The position numbers were made by a program, and so were the translations under genes. A model generated the notes under the pieces. That model was not told the DNA's origin, did not search any database, and saw only the letters and a program-made list of their open reading frames with translations. DNA of 64,000 bases from Patiria pectinifera (lineage: Eukaryota > Echinodermata > Asteroidea > Valvatida > Asterinidae): assembly GCA_029964075.1 (NCBI GenBank), contig CM057140.1, positions 4,792,643 through 4,856,642 on the forward strand, in the 5' to 3' direction. How positions within the stretch are numbered: position 1 is the stretch's first letter; every line of letters starts with the position of its first letter. This document shows, piece after piece, positions 46,805 to 54,931 of this stretch.

Positions 46805-47935
46805 CTAACTCATACGTACGACTTGAAAGCCGTACGTACAACTTATATCTGATACGTACGACGTATAATTATGTCATACTGTGTCATACGTACAACTTGT
46901 ATGTCGTACGTACGACTAACTTGTACATACGACTAACAAGTCGTACTATGCAACTTAAATATCGTACGTATGCCTTGGAAATCAGGCGTACGACATATAA
47001 GTCGTATGTATGACATATGAATTGTACTCGTAGGCATGACATATTAGTCATACGTACGTCTTATGAATTGTATTTCGTACGTACGACTTATCTCATATCG
47101 TACGTACGACTTATCTCATATCGCTGTATAATGGAGGGTACGCATCATTCTGTAACAGGTGCGCAAGTTTGTTCGCCATCTACGATATGCTGTATTAGGG
47201 GCATGGTGATATAAATCTCTCTCCCTTCAACTAACTCGTACATTCGACTTATATATCGAACAAACGCCTTGGGAATCATAACTCGTACGTATGCCTTATA
47301 ACTCATACGTACGACTAATAACTCGAATATATACATGTAACATGTAAATATGCATCATCTCATACAACTTATGAATTATAACTCATACTTTCCTACGTAC
47401 GACTTATATACCTACGTGCGTATAATTTGTAAATACGACTTAATCTCGTACGTACGACTTATGAATTTGCCACGCGTACATACGATGTATATGGCGTACA
47501 TACGACTTAGATCTCATATCTCGTACGTAGGACGTACAATTCGTAAGGGCCCTGTCACACTTCTGCGTATCCTATTTCCTTATGAGTTGCGCATTGACAT
47601 TTTTTTCATACGCAGTAGTACGCACAATACGCACCTCATATGCATCTCTATCGTTTTGTGTAGGTTTTATGTACGCAGATATACGTATCGCAGCCCAAAA
47701 AATAATGTTGCGCACTGCATACGCAACTCAGGAACTCAGATAACGATAAGGAACTCAGAAGGAATTAGGATACGCAAAGGTGTGACAGGGGCTTTAGTCG
47801 CATTATCCTGCGTATGTACGACTCATAACTCATACGCATGCCTTATAATTTGGTACATACAACTTAGTCTCGTACATACGACTTATGAATTGTATCTCGC
47901 ATACAACTTATATGTCGTACATATGACTTATAGTA
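46805..47935. repeat. Second CGTACG satellite, degenerate, ACTTAT type
   Basis: Irregular units of about 16-22 bp follow the pattern CGTACGTACGACTTAT, with many substitutions (CATACG, TACATACGACT). It fills 46805-47530 and 47800-47935 and is split by the element at 47545. It shares the CGTACGTACG core with the satellite at 19230 but has a different spacer. Long frames across it are artefacts of the repeat. Confidence 0.85.
47545..47796. mobile_element. Short element G copy inserted in satellite
   Basis: It starts with GGGCCCTGTCACACTTCTGC and ends with GGTGTGACAGGGGCTTT. Its first 160 bp match the spacer of the foldback at 42444-43671 almost exactly, and its end matches that element's arm. 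It is flanked by the CGTACG satellite on both sides. Confidence 0.85.
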
Positions 47936-48312
47936 GGTATAGATGGAGGATTCCAGACTTTGCCATGGGTCTGGGGGTAGTACAGGGTCAAGGGGGAGGC
48001 GGATACCAGACTTTATCCCTCCCCCTTTCATCTCTGCCCCCGCCCCTCTCCCTTGATATCTACCCTCGCCCCTCCCTTGCCCCTCTCCTCTCCATGATCT
48101 CTCAATATCTCAGTCTCGAAATAAGGCCAGGCCCTCTATATTTATATTTTTTATTTTTGATCTTGAGTTAAATAAATAAATCTGTATAAATACGACTCAT
48201 ACAAGTCTTCTTCAACCTTGACACTCTACTTCTACAGTTTGGGTAAACACCTATTGAAATTCAATGGGCCGTGAATTGTTTTTATTAGTTGGGGCAGCCT
48301 GTATATGACCCA

Positions 48313-48440
48313 ACGCATACGTCAGAAGCAAACAATGGTTGACTAATTTTAGATCCTATAAAAGGAATGTAGGGTGTGTACACGTTGGCATACGTCAGAA
48401 GCAAACAATGGTTGCTAATTTTAGTTCCTATATAAGCTAG
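48313..48440 (+). promoter_or_regulatory. Duplicated TATA promoter of Polinton first gene
   Basis: Two tandem copies of about 73 bp share GCATACGTCAGAAGCAAACA, then ATGGTTG and CTAATTTTAG. Each ends in a TATA box: TATAAAAG at 48357 and TATATAAG at 48429. A purine/pyrimidine-balanced leader follows to a GT donor at 48679. The layout is that of a Pol II core promoter with a non-coding first exon. Confidence 0.6.
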
Positions 48441-48729
48441 ATGCCCTCATAGCGGACGGCCAGTCGGATTGACTTTATAAGGCGGAGTTCAGTGGGATCT
48501 GATCATATCAAGCCTCCAAGACGAAAAGCCTATCCTATCAAGCCTCCAAGACGATAAAAAACAGCCACGTCACAGCACTGTGCATATCACACTGTATAGC
48601 TTCGTTTGCAAACACGGGACAGCTAAACTACCAACTTTTGCTCAGCATCCCAGGGAAACATCACACCAACTTTCAAAGGTAACTATAATACGCTTATAAC
48701 GTGTATTTTTTTTATACATCAGGTACCTA

Positions 48730-48970
48730 ATATGATAGGGTGGCTTGTGCGTAAAGCGCTCACAAGGTGACCACGGTTCGAATCCTAGCTGCGAAAGGCA
48801 TGTGAGTAGAGTTGTGAGTTGGTTTTCTCCTATGCCACGAGGGTTTTTCTCTGAGCCCTCTGATTTTTCTCTCTCTACAAAAATCAAATAGTTTTGATCT
48901 GAGGCTGTGCTACGTGGTAATATGGGTCAATGTGGCCAGCAGCCATTATTATGTTATGTTATGTGTGTGA
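48730..48970 (+). mobile_element. tRNA-derived SINE in the 5' intron of the Polinton first gene
   Basis: GGTGGCTTGTGCGTAAAGCG resembles a Pol III A box. GGTTCGAATCC, an exact B box, follows about 35 bp later, the spacing of a tRNA head. A unique body and a short (TTATG)n tail follow to about 48965. This is the build of a tRNA-derived SINE. It lies between the donor at 48679 and the acceptor at 49013. Confidence 0.65.
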
Positions 48971-49013
48971 CGAAATTTACTTACTAAGACCTATTCTCCT
49001 ATTTTTTTTTCAG

Positions 49014-49817
49014 ATGAACTTCCCATCTAGTGTTGTAGATGTCACATACGGGCAAGATTCCGTCACATTGGCAAACAGCATGGTCAACACTGTGGGTGAA
49101 TGGATCATGGCTAAAATAGGAGAGCTGACTCAGCAGTTGAAGAATGCGAAGGCACTTTTGGACACTGGACGGCTTGATGAACTTAAACAGGTTTTATCAC
49201 AAACGTCTGATTTAGTCAATCCACCTCCATTACCTATTTTAAAAATGTATATTGATGCCGAAGATGAGATTGACGAGATGGAGGTGGATCAGCCCGACAT
49301 TCCTGTAATTAGAAAGACTGTTGATCCAAAAGAAATTTATCATGAAATTAAGGAAAATTATAACAGGCAGCAGGGAGGTAATGACAGGGTTGTCCCTAGC
49401 GTAACCGTAGTTGATATGGAAAGGAGTTTATCTGATTTGGAGGGGTGTGTAAAGTCATGTAATAAAATTTATAACATGTCTGAAAATGGGACTCTCAGAA
49501 ATGCAGCTAATATGGGACACTGGTTGGAAATATCATTTGAAACCTTTCGGCGGGATAAGAAAAGAGGGAAGGTAATTTCAGCAAACTTCAACACTTGGGT
49601 GAAAAACAATTGTAAGATAAAAAAAACTTGGGCAAAAACACACAGAGACTTTTACGACCTCGCCAAGAAGTACCCGCAATTACTGCACTGTTGCCTACCC
49701 TTAACGTTCTTCAGAAAAAATAAAAAGCATATTGTAAACTATTTTACAAGTAATTTAGAAGTAGGATCAAAATGGACACATGCTGTGCTTTGCAACTGTG
49801 GCCAGTGTGGACCTTGA
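49014..49817 (+). CDS. Polinton first gene, unknown function, 267 aa
   Basis: The frame is whole. The start chosen at 49014 directly follows a long T tract and CAG, a strong splice acceptor whose donor candidate is at 48679, so the 5' UTR is probably spliced. The protein has a helical N-terminal half with acidic patches (DAEDEIDEMEVDQPD). The C-terminal half contains GHWLEISFETFRRDKKRGK and then W-V-NN-C and LAKKYPQLL blocks, a pattern I associate with uncharacterised transposon-linked animal proteins but cannot name. It ends in CNCGQCGP. The first hairpin of the array lies about 40 bp after the stop. Only a remnant remains in copy 1. Confidence 0.7.
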   Translation: MNFPSSVVDVTYGQDSVTLANSMVNTVGEWIMAKIGELTQQLKNAKALLDTGRLDELKQVLSQTSDLVNPPPLPILKMYIDAEDEIDEMEVDQPDIPVIRKTVDPKEIYHEIKENYNRQQGGNDRVVPSVTVVDMERSLSDLEGCVKSCNKIYNMSENGTLRNAANMGHWLEISFETFRRDKKRGKVISANFNTWVKNNCKIKKTWAKTHRDFYDLAKKYPQLLHCCLPLTFFRKNKKHIVNYFTSNLEVGSKWTHAVLCNCGQCGP

Positions 49818-49832
49818 GTAAAAACCTGTTGA

Positions 49833-50715
49833 TATATGACAAACCAAATGATAACGAAAAAGCCACTCAGAGTGGCTTTTTACTGTATATATTAGGATGT
49901 ATGAAAAGCTATTTAAATGAGTTAATTTGAATGACAACGAAAAAGCCACTCAGAGTGGCTTTTTACTGTATATATTAAGATGTATGAAAAGCTATTTAAA
50001 TGAGCTAATTTGAATGACAACGAAAAAGCCACTCGGAGTGGCTTTTTACTGTATATATTAGGATGTATGAAAAGCTATTTAAATGAGCTAATTTGAATGA
50101 CAACGAAAAAGCCACTCAGAGTGGCTTTTTACTGTATATATTAGGATGTATGAAAAGCTATTTAAATGAGCTAATTTAAATGACAACGAAAAAGCCACTC
50201 AGAGTGGCTTTTTACTGTATATATTAAGATGTATGAAAAGCTATTTAAATGAGCTAATTTGAATGACAACAAAAAAGCCACTCAGAGTGGCTTTTTACTG
50301 TATATATTAAGATGTATGAAAAGCTATTTAAATGAGTTAATTTGAATGACAACGAAAAAGCCACTCAGAGTGGCTTTTACTGTATATATTAAGATGTATG
50401 AAAAGCTATTTAAGTGAGCTAATTTGAATGACAACGAAAAAGCCACTCAGGTGGCTTTTACTGTATATATTAAGATGTCATAAAAGCTATTTAAATGAGC
50501 TAATTTGAATGACAACGAAAAAGCCACTCAGGTGGCTTTTACTGTATATATTAAGATGTATGAAAAGCTATTTAAATGAGCTAATTTGAATGACAACAAA
50601 AAAGCCACTCAGAGTGGCTTTTTACTGTATATATTAAGATGTATGAAAAGCTATTTAAATGAGCTAATTTGAATGACAACAAAAAAGCCACTCAGAGTGG
50701 CTTTTTACTGTATAA
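49833..50715. repeat. 83-bp hairpin array of copy 2, about ten units
   Basis: Same unit as at 172-1255. It begins directly after the first gene with a hairpin that lacks the preceding AGCTATTTAAATGAG part, so the first unit is the gene's own 3' flank and the others look like amplified copies. Stem loops vary (CAGA, CGGA, or short CAG). Confidence 0.95.
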
Positions 50716-50789
50716 ATTATAATATATGAATATCAAATAAAGAGAACGTATGAATGATCGATTTATCGAGTCCAAGTGCAATTATAATA

Positions 50790-50985
50790 AAAGAAATCAA
50801 CAGAGGGCGCCATTCATTGGTGGTGAGGATTATAAACAGAGGGCGGCATTTAATTTTTATGATAAGGGGTTAATGTATCGATAAAACAGAGGGCGCCATT
50901 TATAAGCGGTAAGAGATCTTATTTCAATTATATAAAGAAAAGTGCTGTTCAATAAAAAACAAGAGAGGGTGATATTTTATTTATT
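50790..50985. promoter_or_regulatory. AGAGGGCGC motif cluster of copy 2
   Basis: Three to four copies (ACAGAGGGCGCCATT, ACAGAGGGCGGCATT, ACAGAGGGCGCCATT and a weaker GAGAGGGTGATATT) are spaced 35-75 bp apart. It corresponds to 1330-1640 of copy 1 with one or two copies fewer. No gene here. Confidence 0.4.
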
Positions 50986-51029
50986 TAAAAATGCAATCAT
51001 TTTTATTTAAAGTTTATTAAATAGATGGA

Positions 51030-51475
51030 ATACTTTGAGGCGCCGCAACTTGGGGATAAGTGCGATCATCATATAATCATCGAGAATGGTTTTAATTTGT
51101 GAAACGTGCGGTGAAATAGTCTCACGTTACTTTGATTTTCGGCAGAAAATGCGCAAGAAGATCGTATCAATTGGTCAACTTTAAAAGGAAACAAAAGAAA
51201 AACTGTGGAGAAACTTATTTTTCTGTCTGTCCACAGCAAGACTTAGAAGATGTCCAAGAAACAATCAATAAATATAACGAGCTCGTTAATTACAAAACAT
51301 TGAGGGGAAATGGTTGTGTTAAACGGTCGTTAATAGCGGCGTGTTACCATCACGTCGTTGGATGGAACAAAGAACGAGTTAGAGATGTATTTAAAGTGAC
51401 TCAAAATCAATTTAATAAGGCACTAAAAGATACGATGACCACTACAATAAAGGCGGGGCCGAGGGTATAACCCTA
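51030..51475 (+). pseudogene. TFIIB-like transcription factor gene, broken (copy 2)
   Basis: Same region as 1730-2110. The CETCGEIVSR zinc-ribbon block and the cyclin-like segment with SLIAACYHHVVGWNKERV and VTQNQFNKALKDT are both visible. About two breaks. Transcription runs away from the hairpin array and toward the convergent membrane-protein gene. Confidence 0.5.
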
Positions 51476-51523
51476 AGAGGTGAAATAGAGGTATAACTCG
51501 GTGGATCGCTTTCATAATGTTTA

Positions 51524-52170
51524 TTTACCGAGAATTTGAACTTGTAAGTTTTTCGATAAGAGATTTTTTTTCTTTTGGCAGCCGTTCGTCTACCCGTTTT
51601 TAACTTCTTTTTCAAAGTCTGTATCGTTTTTAATTTTTGAAGCTTTGTGCTGGTCTTTGTTCTAATTTTTGCTTAAGCTCGTTAAATTTTGCGAGCTCTC
51701 TCGTAATCAATAAGAACTCTTCGTGCGATATATTTCCGTCGTTTATGACTTAACACACGTATTCTTCAATCGTGTTAAGTTTGGAGTCTGCTAATATTTT
51801 AATCTGTTCGTTCTTTTCAGCTTGGTGGATAATCGCTTAGACGTGATTCTAAGCAGAATATCTACACCAAAAGCGCCTATAAACGTTCCTTCTAGCACCA
51901 ATCCAACGGGGCTGATATAACACCCAGAGAGCGGAATACTGACAGCCCCGCTATAGCCCCCAATCCTTCTAATCCTATCTCTACGTAATGAATAGTGTCG
52001 ATCATTCTCTTTATTTTTTATAAGTGCGCTCACGGTGGTCTCTCTCTTTCAAGATTAAAGATCGAATCTCTTCAATCTTTTTAAGTCTGAACACTTTTGT
52101 TTCTTCGTTACTATTTAATCGGAGTACATCTCCAGAAATATCGGGGTATAACGCCTTACCATCTACACTC
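51524..52170 (-). pseudogene. Polinton membrane protein (218-aa type), broken
   Basis: It matches the whole gene at 2167-2823 of copy 1, with the same charged head, hydrophobic middle (PVGLVLEGTFIGAFGVDIL) and lysine-rich tail. It has several breaks, more than other genes of this copy. Confidence 0.65.
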
Positions 52171-52198
52171 ATGTTTTTAATATAAAAAGATTTTAAAA

Positions 52199-53380
52199 TT
52201 AAAAGATCTCCAACTCGATAATGATACCCTCACCCTTATTGTTGAATACCTGTCCTTTTTCACCGCTGATTGAAAATGTCAGTTTGTCGATTATACCGTT
52301 TTTAAGTTTTTTGAAATCCTCGACTCTATCAGGCTGGGGTTCGCGCGTAGCCACGGGTACGATTTTCAAGATGTCAGAAGGACGACCATTAAAAAAGTTT
52401 TCACTCGTACTTAATTGCGGGCAGCGAATAAACAAAAATTTAAACGGATTAACGTCGTAATATCCCGTGTACACCACTTTGGGTACCAGTCTTCCTTTGG
52501 GTAAATTGAGTAATCGAGATACTTCTCTGTTTAAACGCAATTTGAGATTTACGTCGGTTATCACCAACGTCACCTTTTTAGATTCTCTAAATACTCGAAA
52601 ACTTACCCCGGGTATAGAATTTAAAATAAAATCGAACCAATCGACGTCGTACCACCCCGGCGGTATGATGACCGAACCGATACTTCCGAGTGGCAACGGC
52701 TCTAAATGACTCGGAGGAATAAAATCGAAATCATCACCCGTCACGATAAGACTTCCTCTTATAATCACTCCTGCTTCTCTACTATCTCTCAACTCGCTCA
52801 ACTCGCTCGCACCCATTTCTCCTTCAATAAACTTTAAAGCCAATTCCTCACCTTCAAAGATTTTTCTTTCTCTAACAAATAATATTCTTACTAAAGATTG
52901 AAGCGTATTTAGTTCTAATTCAGTTTTTGTTATTTCTGAATTCATGGCGGCTAAAATCAACCCTCGCCGTTCAGCTATAATAGCTCTTTTTCTTTTGTTT
53001 GATTCTAAAACAAATTCTAGTCTATCGTCTTCGTACGCTTTTATAAGATCGTTTATAGTTTTTTGTAAAACATTTTCATCGTTAAATAAATAGTGGTATG
53101 GTATATCGGGTAACAATCGCTCTATAAAATCTCTATCCGGCGTTGTTATGTGTACATCTGAAAGAAACTCCGCGGGTATGAGGGGAGGTTTATCCGTGGT
53201 AAACGCGGGTCTCCCATCTATTTGCGTAAACCAATCAATCTCCGTGGCGCTGGAAATATTAAAATATCCGGCGTTAAACAACACCCTTTTTACGCGTATA
53301 GATTTTTGACCGTTTAAATTATCTACGACGTCTTCTAATTTAAACGTCTGCTCATTTTGAAACAAGTGAAACGAATGCAT
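52199..53380 (-). CDS. Polinton structural-type protein, 393 aa, variable middle
   Basis: Whole frame. The N-terminal block (about residues 1-55, with NAGYFNISSATEIDWFTQID) and the C-terminal 150 residues, including GSVIIPPGWYDVDWFDFILN and a beta-rich end IIIELEIF, are nearly identical to copy 1. Residues of about 56-205 differ strongly from copy 1 while keeping spaced residues such as DRDFIE, NDEN and INDLI-AY. The middle is helical and charged. A penton, spike or tail-like virion part is inferred from the beta-rich ends. No named family is certain. It is divergent from the gene at 53422 with 41 bp between. Confidence 0.7.
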   Translation of the reverse strand: MHSFHLFQNEQTFKLEDVVDNLNGQKSIRVKRVLFNAGYFNISSATEIDWFTQIDGRPAFTTDKPPLIPAEFLSDVHITTPDRDFIERLLPDIPYHYLFNDENVLQKTINDLIKAYEDDRLEFVLESNKRKRAIIAERRGLILAAMNSEITKTELELNTLQSLVRILFVRERKIFEGEELALKFIEGEMGASELSELRDSREAGVIIRGSLIVTGDDFDFIPPSHLEPLPLGSIGSVIIPPGWYDVDWFDFILNSIPGVSFRVFRESKKVTLVITDVNLKLRLNREVSRLLNLPKGRLVPKVVYTGYYDVNPFKFLFIRCPQLSTSENFFNGRPSDILKIVPVATREPQPDRVEDFKKLKNGIIDKLTFSISGEKGQVFNNKGEGIIIELEIF

Positions 53381-53421
53381 TTATTTTAAAGTCTTTTTAT
53401 ATTAAAACTGAAACTAAAATA

Positions 53422-54837
53422 ATGAGTGATTTTAAGTCGTTAAAAAAGCAGATACTATCGATAGCCGATCAGGTAACGAGACAAGTAAATCAAAATGTAG
53501 CCAAGGCAAACGAGCTAAAACATCAAGCTGCACCCCAAGCAAAGTTTTTAAACAGCACTAAACCCAGTGAACTGGAGGTCATAGTTAATAATACCAACGG
53601 GTTTTTAACCATGTTTCCCGACTTAACCTCGGACTACAAATTGCCTCACGTTGAGACGGACGAGGATGTAGATCGTTGGAAATCACACCCCATGTCGTTT
53701 TATCAAAATCAGTTAAATTTTGCGATCTACTGCGCTACTACGGGCTGCGGTATTGGATTCGATCTTTTAAACGCGAGCAACCGTTACGTTTGGGCCATCT
53801 TTAACTTTCATTTATATTTTACGGTTAGAAAGATCCTGTACGACATTGCCGCTCCTTTACCGGGAGATGACGCATTTAACGCTCTAGACAACAGTTATAA
53901 TCACAGAGCATTTACCGATACCTGCTTGTTGTTTGGCATAGATCAAAACAAGTCTTTTAAACAGACGAGAGACACAAACTCTAACGGTTTAGGTACCTCA
54001 TATATCTTTAATAAAGGCAAGTTTGTGGCGGTTGGTGAATACGATAAAGCATTACCCAACAAACCCAACGTTCTTTACGGCGGCTATCACGGTCTAGACA
54101 GTCCTAAAAAGAGTGGAAGCAGTTACGTTCCTTGGACGGTTATTTACATCGAACAAAACGAATCGGTACAAAAGGCTTGGTTAGATTTTATACCCGACAC
54201 AAGTTCGTTTACCCCCGTGGGAATCATAAAGATCAACGAATCAATCAGATCTTACGTGTACGCTTTACTCGGTGCGCAGGCTCAAACAAAAACGAGCGTA
54301 TTATCACCGGGAACCGGATTAGACGCTCAGAGACAATTTAACGTCATCGTTGAAGATATCATCAATGCAGCAGATGACATGGAAACGAGTATCGATCAAT
54401 TTCAAGACTCTTTGCAGTATGCCAGAACGCCTTTAAATTTTGTCGTGAAACCGGGGTTGTATTTAATTCCATCGGATATGAACTTGAGGGTTGGAACGCA
54501 CGACGGCTATAACAACAATCTTCAAATCGCTACCCAGAGTATGAACACTGGTTTGGTGCCAGATTTAAACTCACAACCTCAACCGGACGACTCTTTTGAT
54601 GACACCGATGACGTCGCGCCACCAACACCCCCAGAGCCTATGACGAACGATGTTGTAGCACCAACACCTGCACCTACACCCTCACCAACACCAGCGCCAA
54701 CACCAGCATCAACACCTACAGTTTTAACCCAAGAGCCCACTAAACTACAAACTCACCAAGACGAAAAATTATCGTTGACGGTAGGAATATTAGCTATCGT
54801 TGGTATGGGTATTTTAGCTTACGAGGCAACGCGGTAA
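53422..54837 (+). CDS. Polinton surface-type protein with Pro-Thr stalk and anchor, 471 aa
   Basis: Whole frame. A helical N-terminus (residues 1-60) is followed by a globular middle with NFAIYCATTGCGIGFD at about residue 96 and GGYHGLDSPKKSGSSYVPW, then a helix-rich segment. The Pro/Thr/Ala linker at about residues 405-440 (APTPAPTPSPTPAPTP) is longer than in copy 1. One hydrophobic span (LTVGILAIVGMGILAY) comes last. The build suggests a membrane-anchored stalked protein. Identity is unknown. Confidence 0.72.
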   Translation: MSDFKSLKKQILSIADQVTRQVNQNVAKANELKHQAAPQAKFLNSTKPSELEVIVNNTNGFLTMFPDLTSDYKLPHVETDEDVDRWKSHPMSFYQNQLNFAIYCATTGCGIGFDLLNASNRYVWAIFNFHLYFTVRKILYDIAAPLPGDDAFNALDNSYNHRAFTDTCLLFGIDQNKSFKQTRDTNSNGLGTSYIFNKGKFVAVGEYDKALPNKPNVLYGGYHGLDSPKKSGSSYVPWTVIYIEQNESVQKAWLDFIPDTSSFTPVGIIKINESIRSYVYALLGAQAQTKTSVLSPGTGLDAQRQFNVIVEDIINAADDMETSIDQFQDSLQYARTPLNFVVKPGLYLIPSDMNLRVGTHDGYNNNLQIATQSMNTGLVPDLNSQPQPDDSFDDTDDVAPPTPPEPMTNDVVAPTPAPTPSPTPAPTPASTPTVLTQEPTKLQTHQDEKLSLTVGILAIVGMGILAYEATR

Positions 54838-54868
54838 GTCACACTCTAATCTCACAAGACAAAAAAAA

Positions 54869-54899
54869 AAGCCTTACCAACTTTGTGCTGGTAAGGCTT
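54869..54899. terminator. Hairpin between convergent Polinton genes (copy 2)
   Basis: Same 11-bp stem as at 5482-5512 (AAGCCTTACCA / TGGTAAGGCTT). The loop differs by one base and the A tract before it is longer. Conservation of the stem in both copies supports a role at the 3' ends of the two convergent transcripts. Confidence 0.5.
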
Positions 54900-54931
54900 A
54901 TTTTTTTGTTTAAACTTGATTACAACTATAA

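Noticed and set aside
47350-48171. 273-codon frame
   Set aside because: It runs through degenerate satellite, a MITE and a pyrimidine-rich tract, and has no domain.
48730-48800. Functional tRNA gene
   Set aside because: A B box is present, but the sequence does not close into an acceptor stem and continues into a SINE-like body and tail.
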